Assembly: GCF_001591665.1 (NCBI RefSeq) | Contig: NZ_BCVI01000017.1 | Coordinates: 1 to 64,000 of the forward strand | Reading direction: 5' to 3' | Source of the DNA: Neobacillus soli NBRC 102451 | GTDB taxonomy: Bacteria > Bacillota > Bacilli > Bacillales > Cytobacillaceae | DNA length: 64,000 bases | Shown: positions 38,172-47,756 of the stretch, one piece after another | Position numbering within the stretch: the first letter of the stretch is position 1 | Layout of the letters: every line of letters starts with the position of its first letter | Notes under the pieces: model-generated | The model's database searches: none | Seen by the model: only the letters and a program-made list of their open reading frames with translations | What the model was told of the DNA's origin: nothing | Position numbers and translations under genes: made by a program

Positions 38172-38654
38172 ATGGCAGATGAAAGAGATACAAAAGTGCA
38201 GGAAGCTCTTCGAAGTTCGATTATTGGTGAAGATATCCCGAATTCTCCTTCAGAATTCAGGGAGGAAACAGCGTCAGAAATCGCTACACCTATTAAGGCA
38301 CGATACACTTTGAAAAAAGAAGAGTATGTTCCAGAAATTGGTGCGTCTGTTCCGATAAAAGCTTTAGAATATAGGGAAGAAACCGCTGCAGAAATCGCCG
38401 CACCTGTTCCAGTCTTTCGAAAAAGGGAACAGGATGATGTGAAGGAAAGAGCTGCAGGTGGAGTCGGGATGGGCACTCTGGCAATAGCACTGTCGATTCT
38501 CTCATTGTTTGTATTTCCAATTCTTTTTGGTGCCGCGGGAATAGTCTTAGGCTTCGTAGCAAGAAGAAGGGGAGCCGCAGGCCTTGGTGCTTGGGCAATA
38601 GGTATTGGTGTAGTTTCGATTGTGATTGGCATCTTTATTCTCCCGTTCTTTTAA
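38172..38654 (+). CDS. yqfX: Membrane protein YqfX
   Basis: A 160-residue protein with a polar N-terminal half and two glycine-rich membrane helices at the C-terminus (about 98-125 and 135-158, with the linker VARRRGAAG). The polar half holds two copies of a repeat (FREETASEIATPI near residue 36 and YREETAAEIAAPV near 64). Resembles YqfX; function unknown. Start behind GTGAGGGATTAGG. Confidence 0.8.
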   Translation: MADERDTKVQEALRSSIIGEDIPNSPSEFREETASEIATPIKARYTLKKEEYVPEIGASVPIKALEYREETAAEIAAPVPVFRKREQDDVKERAAGGVGMGTLAIALSILSLFVFPILFGAAGIVLGFVARRRGAAGLGAWAIGIGVVSIVIGIFILPFF

Positions 38655-38673
38655 GAAGACCCTTATTAGGAGC

Positions 38674-38708
38674 AAAAAGAAACCCGGTAAAAATACCGGG
38701 TTTCTTGA
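38674..38708. terminator. Bidirectional terminator between yqfX and ispG
   Basis: aagaaacccggta and taccgggtttctt are perfectly complementary around aaaa, between convergent genes. Confidence 0.9.
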
Positions 38709-38711
38709 TGT

Positions 38712-39824
38712 TTATTTAGCTGCAGCCTTTTCTTCTTCTGCCTTTTTCTGAAAATATTCCTCGGCAATCAAATCAATTTCTTTCTTTAACTCTTCAACCA
38801 ATTGTGCTTCAGGAACCTTACGGACAATTTCTCCCTTCCTGAATAACAAACCTTCACCTCGAGCACCGGCGATACCGATATCAGCTTCACGGGCCTCTCC
38901 AGGTCCGTTAACAGCACAGCCTAATACGGCAACTTTAATCGGGGCTTTAATTTTTTCAATGTATTCCTCGACTTCATTAGCGATGCTGATGAGGTCAATT
39001 TCGATCCGTCCGCAGGTCGGGCAAGAAATCAACGTTGCCGCATTCGAAGAAAGACCGAATACCTTTAATAGCTCTCTTGCTACCTTTACTTCCTGAACAG
39101 GATCTGCACTTAAGGAAACACGGAGCGTGTTGCCAATTCCTTTGTTTAGGATAACGCCCAGTCCGGCCGCACTTTTTATGGAGCCGGCAAAAAGCGTACC
39201 GGATTCGGTAATCCCAAGATGGAGGGGATAATCGAATGCTCTTGATGCTTTATCATAGGCTTCAATGGCAAGATTTACATCGGACGCCTTCATGGAAACA
39301 ATAATATCGTGGAAATCCAAATCTTCGAGAATTTTTATATGATGAAGGGCACTCTCGACCATTCCATCTGCTGTTGGGTATCCATACTTTTCTAAAATTT
39401 TCTTTTCAAGCGAGCCTGCATTTACGCCAATTCGGATCGGAATCCCTTTTGCTTTGGCGGCTTTTACAACAGCCTCTACCTTTTCCCGTTTTCCAATGTT
39501 TCCTGGATTGATTCTGATTTTATCTGCTCCGCCTTCAATCGCTTTAAGAGCCAATTTATAATCAAAATGAATATCGACTACCAGCGGGATATTGATTCTC
39601 TTCTTAATTTCAGGGATGGCATTAGCAGCACGTTCGTCGGGACATGCAACCCGAACAATTTGGCATCCTGCATCTTCAAGGCGTTTTATTTCGGCAACAG
39701 TCGCTTCGACATCATGCGTTTTAGTAGTTGTCATGCTCTGAATAAATAATTCATTGCTTCCGCCAATAGTTAAGTTACCAACTTTAATTGGTCGGGTTTT
39801 TGTGCGATGTATGATTTCACTCAT
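38712..39824 (-). CDS. ispG: 4-hydroxy-3-methylbut-2-en-1-yl diphosphate synthase (IspG)
   Basis: A 370-residue [4Fe-4S] enzyme of the MEP isoprenoid pathway, converting MEcPP to HMBPP. The N-terminal TIM barrel ([19 protein letters not shown]) is followed by the Fe-S domain with SCPTCGR (two Cys) and [10 protein letters not shown] (third Cys). The C-terminal tail is Lys/Glu/Ala-rich. The start follows GAAGGAGCG. Confidence 0.96.
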   Translation of the reverse strand: MSEIIHRTKTRPIKVGNLTIGGSNELFIQSMTTTKTHDVEATVAEIKRLEDAGCQIVRVACPDERAANAIPEIKKRINIPLVVDIHFDYKLALKAIEGGADKIRINPGNIGKREKVEAVVKAAKAKGIPIRIGVNAGSLEKKILEKYGYPTADGMVESALHHIKILEDLDFHDIIVSMKASDVNLAIEAYDKASRAFDYPLHLGITESGTLFAGSIKSAAGLGVILNKGIGNTLRVSLSADPVQEVKVARELLKVFGLSSNAATLISCPTCGRIEIDLISIANEVEEYIEKIKAPIKVAVLGCAVNGPGEAREADIGIAGARGEGLLFRKGEIVRKVPEAQLVEELKKEIDLIAEEYFQKKAEEEKAAAK

Positions 39825-39931
39825 CGTGTAATTCGCTCCTTCAAAATGGGATTCGAATAAGGGAAAAAAATAATTCGACTCTATTTTATCAGTCTTCCAC
39901 TATCTTTGACAAGAATAAGCATTTTTCCTGT

Positions 39932-40270
39932 TTATTTTGAGTAATCAGGAAAATGATAGGTGGACCCGATTTGAATCTTTTCTGGAGTTTGGCCAGGATT
40001 TAATTTTCGAAAGTCCTCGATTAATTCGGTAATTGATACCGGAAGCGTTTTTTTTATTTGATGCTCTACAATCGAGATGACCGTTTCCCCGGGATTAACC
40101 TTTGCCTTGAAGGAAGGGATGTCCGCGTCCGCCGCAGCGGGCTTTGTGATTGTTTCAACCTTAGCGTTTACTTGCTGTGTACGTGTGGAAGGAAGGGTGC
40201 CGACGGTTAAATCAAAGTAGACCACATAAATGATTAGAATAATAAACAGGAAAGCAAATAATTTTTTCAT
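39932..40270 (-). CDS. yqfZ: YqfZ-like membrane-anchored LysM-type protein
   Basis: A 112-residue protein with an N-terminal membrane anchor or signal (residues 3-20) and a C-terminal LysM-like segment (about 60-110: NPGETVISIVEHQIKK ... KIQIGSTYHFP). It probably binds peptidoglycan. In B. subtilis yqfZ follows ispG at this place. ATG 40270 is preferred; the longer frame to 40285 would start at TTG within the GGGGG ribosome binding site. Confidence 0.75.
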   Translation of the reverse strand: MKKLFAFLFIILIIYVVYFDLTVGTLPSTRTQQVNAKVETITKPAAADADIPSFKAKVNPGETVISIVEHQIKKTLPVSITELIEDFRKLNPGQTPEKIQIGSTYHFPDYSK

Positions 40271-40343
40271 CGGACAAGCCCCCAAAAAGGAAAAGTTTGT
40301 ACATTGGTATGCTTGTCCAAATGTAAATAGAACTTACCTAAAA

Positions 40344-40370
40344 AAATACGCCCGGTTTGGGCGTATTTTA
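40344..40370 (-). terminator. Terminator of the DUF1189 gene
   Basis: aaaatacgccc and gggcgtatttt are perfectly complementary around ggttt, overlapping the stop of the minus-strand gene; A/T runs on both sides. Confidence 0.8.
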
Positions 40371-41141
40371 GCTGGCCTTTTTAGGTTTTGGAATTTCATT
40401 AATGGCTAAGTATAATACAATAATTACGACTAGCCAATTGATTAGAAAAGTGTTAGGTACTGTCGTTTTGATGGCCGCCATAATCGTGAAAAATAGTGTT
40501 GGCAATGTTTCGCTGTATGCGGCCATTCTCCACAACTGCCGGTAAGTTAGCTTTCTTCCTAAAAGGTTTTTTAAAACGAGACCAATCAAAGCTAGTATGG
40601 TAACTTCGATAAAGCTAGACGCACTCGCAAACAAATACATGATCACTGAAACAATCGGAATGATAACACCCTTCGAACCACTAATCGTGTTAATAAAATC
40701 GAGAAGCTTCTCCTTTGTGATATGGAGCCCTTCCAACATTGAATAGGGGTAGGAAGTAAACTGTCCAGCTGATGCTATGACAAATTCATCCTTTAACAGT
40801 GCAAACGCATTTCCCGTATCGGCGACATCTTCTTCAGACATGGCTCCTGTTGGATCGAGAATAATTGAAAAATCATCCTTATTTACTGTTAATGGGACCT
40901 TTGTATCTGCAGATAACTGCCCATTTTTGATTGAAAATGAAGGTAATTCATCTTTCATGATCCCTTGAGCTGTATCTATTCCAGCAGTAAGTCCGATGCT
41001 TAGGTTGATAATCGACGGAAGAATCGAAATAAATGTTAACAAAAATACAAATAAAATTGTTTTTCCTATTCCCTGAAAACGAAATAAGGCAATATCCTTC
41101 GGAGAATAGATACTTTTATAAAGTTGCTTAAAAATATTCAT
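40368..41141 (-). CDS. DUF1189 family membrane protein
   Basis: A 257-residue protein that starts MNIFKQLYKSIYSPKDIALFRFQGIGKT, typical of DUF1189. One helix near residues 28-50 is followed by an extracytoplasmic domain (about 55-155) and four more helices to the C-terminus. Related proteins include the maltodextrin-utilisation protein YvdJ family and a B. subtilis protein in this gene cluster (yqgB). Function unknown. Start behind GGTGGGCC. Confidence 0.8.
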   Translation of the reverse strand: MNIFKQLYKSIYSPKDIALFRFQGIGKTILFVFLLTFISILPSIINLSIGLTAGIDTAQGIMKDELPSFSIKNGQLSADTKVPLTVNKDDFSIILDPTGAMSEEDVADTGNAFALLKDEFVIASAGQFTSYPYSMLEGLHITKEKLLDFINTISGSKGVIIPIVSVIMYLFASASSFIEVTILALIGLVLKNLLGRKLTYRQLWRMAAYSETLPTLFFTIMAAIKTTVPNTFLINWLVVIIVLYLAINEIPKPKKAS

Positions 41142-41235
41142 ACTGGCCCACCTCTACACAGATTCACCTCCTATTGTAGCTTTTGTAAACATGATATACA
41201 AGAATACAAAAAAATAGAGGTCGTCAAATAAAAAT

Positions 41236-41263
41236 GTAAAAGCCGCCAAAAGGCAGCTTTTAT
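41236..41263 (-). terminator. Terminator of the FNR-like gene
   Basis: aaaagccgcc and ggcagctttt pair with one internal mismatch around aaaa, three bases past the stop at 41266. Confidence 0.65.
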
Positions 41264-41265
41264 GA

Positions 41266-41961
41266 TTAATTAAGACCGCAAATTTCGTAGGAACAATTTT
41301 GGCAGTCGACTTCTTCTTTTAAATAGCTGATTTTCTTCACTGTAAACTTTAGGTTATCATAGGCAATGATATCTTTTTCGCGAAGTTCTTTCAAAGAACG
41401 TTGAATGACTTCCCGTGTTCCAAACGTTAAATTGGCTAATTCCTGATGTGTTAAGGGAAGGTCAATAAGAATTCCTTCTTCTGTCATCACCCCGTAAGAA
41501 TTGCATAAACGAATGAGAATGGAGTATAAACCGCCTTTTTTCCCATTCATAATTAAATCCTGGCATTTCATTTGTGCCTTTAGATAACTGGTACTTAACC
41601 ACATAACGAGGGCGTTCATTGCTTCAGGGTCCGTTAAAACAAAATCTTCAAATTGTTCTCTTTTAATCAGGATGAATTCACAGTCTGTTAGTGTTTTAGC
41701 ATAAAATTGATAATGAGGATTTACATTGAATAGTTGGTATTCAACAATTAATTCACGATCATTTAAGATTTTTAAGATAAAATCTTTGCCGCGTAAATGG
41801 ACTCTTCCAAGGGCAATACTTCCATTAAGTAATAAGTATACATAATCGACAGAATCCTTTTCTTGAAAAAGAACGGATCCTGCTTTCATTTTTTGGATGG
41901 GTTCATTTTTTTTGAAAAATTGAACCAATAAATTATATATCGAAAAGCGGCTTTTAGGCAT
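41266..41961 (-). CDS. Crp/Fnr-family regulator with C-terminal Fe-S cysteine cluster
   Basis: A 231-residue regulator: an N-terminal cyclic-nucleotide-binding-like beta barrel (about 10-115), a dimerisation helix (about 116-145) and a winged HTH (about 160-215, LTHQELANLTFGTREVIQRSL). The C-terminus carries three cysteines in C-x2-C-x4-C (C220, C223, C228), as in B. subtilis Fnr, where three C-terminal Cys and one Asp bind a [4Fe-4S] cluster. D135 is placed like that Asp. It is probably an oxygen- or redox-sensing regulator. ATG 41961 follows AAAGGAGTG. It is divergent from sodA, which is not the position of fnr in B. subtilis. Confidence 0.85.
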   Translation of the reverse strand: MPKSRFSIYNLLVQFFKKNEPIQKMKAGSVLFQEKDSVDYVYLLLNGSIALGRVHLRGKDFILKILNDRELIVEYQLFNVNPHYQFYAKTLTDCEFILIKREQFEDFVLTDPEAMNALVMWLSTSYLKAQMKCQDLIMNGKKGGLYSILIRLCNSYGVMTEEGILIDLPLTHQELANLTFGTREVIQRSLKELREKDIIAYDNLKFTVKKISYLKEEVDCQNCSYEICGLN

Positions 41962-42181
41962 GTTTGTCACTCCTTTTTTCCCTTTCAGCTTGATTAAAAT
42001 CAATTATTTACATCATGTCAATAGAATATTTACAGGTATTGGAAGTGGTGGGAGCCGATTATGACTTTTATCGTTGACATCATGCCTTTTGGGTGAAACA
42101 TGACAATTTTTCGAATTGTTGCTTTTGAATAAAAATCTTTTATCAGGGCATTGTATTTATGTTGGAACTTAAGCATTTAAT

Positions 42182-42210
42182 TTGAAACGAAGAACCAACT
42201 TTGGTATCTT
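42182..42210 (+). promoter_or_regulatory. Candidate sodA promoter
   Basis: TTGAAA (42182-42187) and TATCTT (42205-42210) with a 17-base spacer. This is a moderate sigma-A match about 95 bases before sodA, leaving a leader with no obvious structure. Confidence 0.4.
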
Positions 42211-42305
42211 AAGTACAAAGCTTTAGAAATATTCATAATAGTCATTTTGACGTTTATGGTTACCTAAAGCCCAAAAAATATCATATTTACATAGGAGGAA
42301 TAATC

Positions 42306-42914
42306 ATGGCATTCGAATTACCACAATTACCTTACGCAGAAGATGCACTTGAACCACATATTGACAAAGAAACAATGAACATTCACCACACTAGACACCA
42401 CAACACATATGTAACAAACTTAAACAATGCTCTAGCTGGAAATGAAGAACTGTTATCAAAATCAGTTGAAGAAGTCATTGCCAATTTAGATGCAGTTCCA
42501 GAAGCTGCTCGTACAGCAGTACGTAACAATGGCGGCGGTCACGCTAACCATTCATTATTCTGGCAAATTCTTTCTCCAAATGGCGGCGGTGCCCCTGCAG
42601 GTGAATTAGCTGATGCCATCAACAGTAAATTTGGCAGCTTTGAAGGCTTCAAAGACGAGTTTGCTAAAGCAGCGACTACTCGTTTTGGTTCCGGCTGGGC
42701 ATGGTTATCTGTGAACAACGGTCAATTAGAAGTTTCAAGCACTCCTAACCAAGACTCTCCAGTAATGGAAGGGAAAACACCTATTCTTGGACTTGATGTT
42801 TGGGAACATGCTTATTACTTAAAATTCCAAAACAAACGTCCAGATTATATCAATTCTTTCTGGAATGTAGTTAACTGGGATGAAGTTTCAAAACGTTATA
42901 ACGAAGCAAAATAA
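42306..42914 (+). CDS. sodA: Superoxide dismutase (Mn/Fe family)
   Basis: A 202-residue cytoplasmic enzyme that dismutates superoxide. The metal ligands are H27 (NIHHTRHH), H82 (GGHANHSLF) and the Asp and His of [11 protein letters not shown]. The residues [11 protein letters not shown] and NQDSPV favour manganese, as in B. subtilis SodA, although iron cannot be excluded. Start behind ATAGGAGGAA; terminator downstream. Confidence 0.96.
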   Translation: MAFELPQLPYAEDALEPHIDKETMNIHHTRHHNTYVTNLNNALAGNEELLSKSVEEVIANLDAVPEAARTAVRNNGGGHANHSLFWQILSPNGGGAPAGELADAINSKFGSFEGFKDEFAKAATTRFGSGWAWLSVNNGQLEVSSTPNQDSPVMEGKTPILGLDVWEHAYYLKFQNKRPDYINSFWNVVNWDEVSKRYNEAK

Positions 42915-42927
42915 TAATAGTGACGGG

Positions 42928-42958
42928 AAAAAGGCAGCTGCATGCTGTCTTTTTTTTG
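42928..42958 (+). terminator. Terminator of sodA
   Basis: aaaaggcagc and gctgtctttt pair (one wobble) around tgcat and lead into a run of T. Confidence 0.8.
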
Positions 42959-43026
42959 TTGGAAAAAAGTGAATAAGAGCATCTAGCTTGTTAAAGACTA
43001 CCCTTAAGATAAAGGGGAGTTTTTTT

Positions 43027-44244
43027 ATGGCAAAAAAGTTTAGAATTTTGGGTGATGTTGAACTAACAAAAGATTTGACATTATTGCTGATTATTGGCGG
43101 GCTATATTCGTTGAGCGTGGCTTTATCGAACACATTTGTGAACATTTACCTTTGGAAACAAACAAAAAGTTATTCGGATTTAGCTCTTTATAACCTGGCA
43201 ATTGTTGTTCTACAACCATTAACGTTCATTTTAGCGGGCCGCTGGGCTAAAAAAATTGACAGGGTGATTGTACTAAGGATTGGTGTTATCTTTTTGGCTG
43301 TTTTTTACCTGGCTGTTTTAGTAGCGGGAACAAATGCACACACTTATTTACTCATTTTAGGCGGCCTTCTTGGAATAGGTTACGGTTTTTATTGGTTGGC
43401 CTATAATGTTTTAACCTTTGAAATCACAGAGCCAGAGACAAGAGATTTTTTTAATGGGTTTTTAGGGATATTGTCCTCTGCAGGAGGGATGATTGGACCG
43501 ATTGCGGCTGGAATCATTATCACTAGATTTGAAAAATTTACGGGATATACGATTGTCTTTGGGATATCATTAGCTTTGTTCGCTCTTTCTGTTATCATGA
43601 GTTTATCTTTAAAACGTAGACCGGCTGCAGGAAAATATTGCTTTAATCGAATTTTAGGTGAAAGAAAACTAAATGAAAATTGGCGTCTCATAACCAATGC
43701 CCATTTTTTCCAGGGCTTACGAGAAGGGACGTTTTTATTTGTCATCTCGGTCTTTGTTTACATTGCAACCAATAGTGAAATGGCTTTAGGGACATTTGGC
43801 CTTATTAATTCGGGAATATCATTTATTGCTTATTATCTAGCATCGCGGTTTATTAAAAAAAGTTATCGAAAAAAGGCCATCCTTATTGGCGGGATTATTC
43901 TTTATGCGGCCGTCCTGCTAATTGTCTGGGATGTGAATTTTGTCAAGCTGTTAATTTATGCCGGGATGATTGCGATTGCTTATCCACTACTGCTCGTTCC
44001 ATACATGTCAACTACATACGATGTAATTGGAATCGGCTGGAAAGCTGCAGAAATGAGAATCGAATATATTGTTGTCCGTGAAATATTCCTGAACGTTGGA
44101 AGGATTGTTTCGATATTGGCCTTTTTAGGGGCGGTAACCTTGTTTAATGAAGAAAAAAGTATTCCCATTTTATTATTATTATTGGGTGCAGGTCACTCAC
44201 TAATTTATTTATTCATTAGGAAGGTACAGTTACCTGCCGCGTAA
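43027..44244 (+). CDS. yqgE: Major facilitator superfamily transporter YqgE
   Basis: A 405-residue polytopic protein with about 12 helices in two halves. The first half has LAGRWAKKIDRVIVLRIG, an MFS loop 2-3 motif, and PETRDFFNGFLGILSSAGG follows. The position between sodA and pbpA is that of yqgE in B. subtilis. Substrate unknown. The ATG at 43027 follows AAAGGGGAG; the longer frame from 42988 adds a polar tail before that site. Confidence 0.85.
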   Translation: MAKKFRILGDVELTKDLTLLLIIGGLYSLSVALSNTFVNIYLWKQTKSYSDLALYNLAIVVLQPLTFILAGRWAKKIDRVIVLRIGVIFLAVFYLAVLVAGTNAHTYLLILGGLLGIGYGFYWLAYNVLTFEITEPETRDFFNGFLGILSSAGGMIGPIAAGIIITRFEKFTGYTIVFGISLALFALSVIMSLSLKRRPAAGKYCFNRILGERKLNENWRLITNAHFFQGLREGTFLFVISVFVYIATNSEMALGTFGLINSGISFIAYYLASRFIKKSYRKKAILIGGIILYAAVLLIVWDVNFVKLLIYAGMIAIAYPLLLVPYMSTTYDVIGIGWKAAEMRIEYIVVREIFLNVGRIVSILAFLGAVTLFNEEKSIPILLLLLGAGHSLIYLFIRKVQLPAA

Positions 44245-44245
44245 T

Positions 44246-44278
44246 GCGATGAGTTTTTATCCTCATCGCCTTTTTTTG
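44246..44278 (+). terminator. Terminator of yqgE
   Basis: gcgatgag and ctcatcgc pair around tttttatc, followed by ccttttttt. Confidence 0.85.
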
Positions 44279-44413
44279 TGTTAAAACAAGGAAAGGGCGC
44301 TTCCACTTTTCTTTTTAAAAATGGTAAGTGTTATTCATAGAAATATGGAGCCATTTCTTATAAAATAGAGAAAGTTATGCTATGCCTCGAAAAAAAGGAA
44401 GTGGATATAAACG

Positions 44414-46549
44414 TTGAATAATAAAAAGAAAAAAAAGAAGACACATGTCCCGTTTCGCTTGAACATGTTATTCTTTGTTGTGTTTGTGCTCTTTTCTATC
44501 CTCATCCTCCGTCTTGGTGAATTACAAATTGTTTTTGGTGATGATTTTAAACGTGAAATTGCGAGGACTGAGGATGTTACTGTTAATAACCCAGTACCAC
44601 GGGGGAAAATGTTTGACCGATATGGAAGAATTATCGTTGATAATACTCCATTAAACGCAATCACCTACACGAAATACCAGAATACAAGTCAAATTGAAAT
44701 GCTTACCACTGCAGAGAAATTAGCAAATATCATTACGATGGATACTTCAAAAGTTCGTGAACGTGACAAAGAGGATTATTGGATTTTAAAATACCCTGAC
44801 AGAGCAAAGAAATTAATTACCAAGAAGGAATGGGCCTTATACGACCAAAAAAAATGGGAGTATAAAAAGATATATTCCTTGCAGCATGAGCGTATTCCAA
44901 AATCCGAAATTGAGGATATGAAAAATGACCAATTCAAACTTAAAACCATTGCTATTTTAAAACAGTTTAACAGCGGTTACGCTTTAACACCGCAAATTGT
45001 AAAAAATAAGGATGTAACGAAAAAAGAATTTGCGATTGTCAGCGAAAATTTAGAGAATCTCCCGGGTATTGACACAACAACAGACTGGATCCGACAGTAT
45101 GTTTTTGGTGATACGTTGAAATCAATATTAGGGGATGTATCTTCCTCGGAGGCGGGGATACCTAAAGAACAATTAGAGAAATTTCTCGCACGTGACTATA
45201 GCCGAAATGACCGGGTAGGAAAAAGTTATCTTGAATTGAAATACGAAGATGTCCTTCATGGTCAAAAGGCAAAAGTAAAAAATGTTACCGATAAATCAGG
45301 AAAAATTCTTTCCACTGAATTGGTATCGGAAGGAAAGCGCGGAAAAGATCTCGTCTTAACAATTGATATGGATCTTCAGAAACAGGTAGAAAAGATTATT
45401 GAAGAGGAAATGTGGAGTGCTAAAAGAGAAGCGAATACGTCTCTCTTGGATCGTGCCTTTGTAGTTGCCATGGATCCCCAGTCTGGTGAGATTTTATCAT
45501 TGGCCGGTAAGCAAATTGGTAAGGATAAAAACGGAAAAACGATCATGATGGACTTTGCGGGAGGAAATATTACCAGCTCCTATAACGTGGGATCGGCTGT
45601 TAAAGGTGCAACCATTTTAACAGGCTATCAAACCGGAGCGATTAGGCCCGGGGATAGTCAATTGGATGAACCATTAGTGATAAAAGATACACCAGTTAAA
45701 AAATCTTGGAAGACATTTGGAAGAATTAATGACCTGACAGCATTACAGGTTTCATCAAACGTTTATATGTGGAAAACGATCATTGCTATGGGGAACGGCC
45801 GTTATGTTGCTAACAATCCCCTGATATTAGAAACAGAGAAAACCTTTAATACGATGAGGCAATCCTTCGGGCAGTTTGGACTTGGGACGAGAACGGGGAT
45901 TGACCTTCCTAATGAAATGAGCGGCTTTCCGGGAAATGAGATACACAACCCTGGTAAACTTCTTGACCTTGGGATTGGCCAATATGATACGTATACACCT
46001 ATCCAGCTAGCACAGTACGTTTCAACGATTGCTAATGGCGGTAACCGTGTCCAGCCGCATATTGTCAAGGAAATTCGCGAGCCAATCATGGAAAATAATC
46101 AATTGGGACCTATTGTTAAAGAGATTCAACCAAAAGTACTCAATCGTTTGGATATGAAGGACGACTGGATCAAGCGGGTTCGAGACGGTTTTAGAATGGT
46201 GATGGAGACTAGGAATGGTACTGCTTATGGTTTATTTGGAGATGCACCCTATCACCCCGCGGGAAAAACGGGGACTGCAGAGGCATTTTATGATGGCGGC
46301 GATAAAACAAAACGCGGTACACCTGTCATGAACTTAAGCCTTGTCGGGTTTGCCCCATATGATAATCCAGAAGTGGCTATTGCTGTCGTCGTACCCTGGG
46401 CATATCAAGGTTCTGGTCCAAGTATAAATAATAAAATCGGTCGAAGAGTAATGGATGCCTACTTTGACTTAAAGAAGAAACATCCTGGTACTGATGGAAC
46501 TGCAGAACAATCCGTAGATAATACAAATACAGATCAAAACAATCAATAG
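44414..46549 (+). CDS. pbpA: Class B penicillin-binding protein (PBP2A-type)
   Basis: A 711-residue transpeptidase with a basic cytoplasmic tip, one membrane helix (about 17-40), a PBP dimerisation domain (with VPRGKMFDRYG and SYLELKYEDVLHG) and a C-terminal transpeptidase domain. The active-site motifs are SAVK (near residue 395), SSN and KTGTAE. PBP2A works with RodA-type elongation in B. subtilis; the context sodA-yqgE-pbpA-pst matches that gene. TTG 44414 follows AAAAGGAAGTGG. The C-terminal tail is Asn/Asp/Gln-rich. Confidence 0.94.
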   Translation: MNNKKKKKKTHVPFRLNMLFFVVFVLFSILILRLGELQIVFGDDFKREIARTEDVTVNNPVPRGKMFDRYGRIIVDNTPLNAITYTKYQNTSQIEMLTTAEKLANIITMDTSKVRERDKEDYWILKYPDRAKKLITKKEWALYDQKKWEYKKIYSLQHERIPKSEIEDMKNDQFKLKTIAILKQFNSGYALTPQIVKNKDVTKKEFAIVSENLENLPGIDTTTDWIRQYVFGDTLKSILGDVSSSEAGIPKEQLEKFLARDYSRNDRVGKSYLELKYEDVLHGQKAKVKNVTDKSGKILSTELVSEGKRGKDLVLTIDMDLQKQVEKIIEEEMWSAKREANTSLLDRAFVVAMDPQSGEILSLAGKQIGKDKNGKTIMMDFAGGNITSSYNVGSAVKGATILTGYQTGAIRPGDSQLDEPLVIKDTPVKKSWKTFGRINDLTALQVSSNVYMWKTIIAMGNGRYVANNPLILETEKTFNTMRQSFGQFGLGTRTGIDLPNEMSGFPGNEIHNPGKLLDLGIGQYDTYTPIQLAQYVSTIANGGNRVQPHIVKEIREPIMENNQLGPIVKEIQPKVLNRLDMKDDWIKRVRDGFRMVMETRNGTAYGLFGDAPYHPAGKTGTAEAFYDGGDKTKRGTPVMNLSLVGFAPYDNPEVAIAVVVPWAYQGSGPSINNKIGRRVMDAYFDLKKKHPGTDGTAEQSVDNTNTDQNNQ

Positions 46550-46562
46550 AAAATATATCCTT

Positions 46563-46600
46563 ACATCTGTCTCCATTTAGAGGCAGGTGTTTTTTTTTTT
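46563..46600 (+). terminator. Terminator of pbpA
   Basis: acatctgtct and aggcaggtgt pair around ccatttag, followed by a run of more than ten T. Confidence 0.85.
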
Positions 46601-46679
46601 ATATAAAAGGATAATCTTGAGCATGATAACATCATGAAGCTTCTTTAGGCTTTTAAATGATAAAAAAGGATCTGATAAA

Positions 46680-46739
46680 TTTACAAAAGAACAACGCATC
46701 TTTACAAAACCTTTACATTGTATTAAAACTCCGTTTACA
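46680..46739 (+). promoter_or_regulatory. PhoP-binding Pho-box array of the pst operon
   Basis: TTTACA at 46701, TTTACA at 46712, TTAAAA at 46723 and TTTACA at 46734 are spaced exactly 11 bases apart; another TTTACA lies at 46680. This is the direct-repeat pattern bound by phosphorylated PhoP (TTAACA-like, 4-6 base gaps). A likely -10, TATACA (46755-46760), follows, so transcription would start near 46767. Confidence 0.85.
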
Positions 46740-46803
46740 GACCTGTTATATGCTTATACATGTAAGGCAGAACAAACAACATTACTTAGGGGGAAATAAG
46801 AAA

Positions 46804-47730
46804 ATGAAAAGTTTGAAGAAAATGGGCTTATTCATGATTTTTGCAGCATTAATGGTATTCGCGGCTGCGTGCGGCGGTGCTTCTACAGATAAGACAAAAG
46901 GAACAGATAAAACAACAACACCTAAAACTGAAGAAAAGAAAGAACTTTCCGGCTCACTGAGCGTTTCTGGCTCCTCTGCGATGCAGCCATTAGTCGCAGC
47001 TGCAGCTGAAGAATTTATGAATGCAAATCCCAAGGTTGATGTTCAAGTAAATGCTGGCGGATCTGGTACAGGCTTATCACAGGTTGCTGAAGGTTCTGTT
47101 CAAATTGGTAACTCAGACGTTTTTGCTGAAGAAAAAGAAGGAATTCCTGCTGACCAGCTTGTTGACCATAAAGTTGCGGTTGTTGGTATGACAGCTGCTG
47201 TTAACCCTAAAGTTGGCATTAAAGATATTAAGAAAGCTGATTTAATTAAAGTATTCACTGGAAAAATCACAAACTGGAAAGAACTTGGCGGAAAAGACCA
47301 GAAAATCGTGCTTGTAAACCGTCCCGACTCTTCAGGAACACGTGCAGTATTCAATAAGTTTGCTCTTGATGGTGCAACACCTGCTGAAGGAATTACGGAA
47401 GATTCATCAAACACTGTTAAAAAGATTATCAATGAAACTGACGGTGCAATTGGTTACCTTGCATTCTCATACTTCACTGATAACACCGTAACACCTCTTG
47501 CCATTGATGGCGTTGAACCAACAGCAGATAATGTACAATCTGGTGAATTCCCAGTCTGGGCTTACCAACATTCTTATACTAAAGGTGAGGCTGATGGTTT
47601 AGCAAAAGCGTTCCTTGACTATTTAATGACTGATGATATTCAGAATACCCTTTTAAACGAGCAAGGATATCTTCCAGTAACAAAAATGAAAGTGGAACGT
47701 GACGCTAAAGGGAATCAAACAAATAAATAA
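46804..47730 (+). CDS. pstS: Phosphate-binding lipoprotein PstS
   Basis: A 308-residue periplasm-side binding protein. A lipoprotein signal peptide ends FAAACGG (lipid-modified Cys at residue 23), a Thr/Lys-rich linker follows, and then the PBP-like fold with phosphate-binding SGSSAMQPL and RPDSSGTRAVF. It captures inorganic phosphate for the Pst ABC importer and is induced at low phosphate through PhoPR. ATG 46804 follows TAGGGGG; the longer frame from 46657 runs through the Pho boxes. Confidence 0.95.
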   Translation: MKSLKKMGLFMIFAALMVFAAACGGASTDKTKGTDKTTTPKTEEKKELSGSLSVSGSSAMQPLVAAAAEEFMNANPKVDVQVNAGGSGTGLSQVAEGSVQIGNSDVFAEEKEGIPADQLVDHKVAVVGMTAAVNPKVGIKDIKKADLIKVFTGKITNWKELGGKDQKIVLVNRPDSSGTRAVFNKFALDGATPAEGITEDSSNTVKKIINETDGAIGYLAFSYFTDNTVTPLAIDGVEPTADNVQSGEFPVWAYQHSYTKGEADGLAKAFLDYLMTDDIQNTLLNEQGYLPVTKMKVERDAKGNQTNK

Positions 47731-47756
47731 TAACAAGGTACAGGTAATAAGGAACG

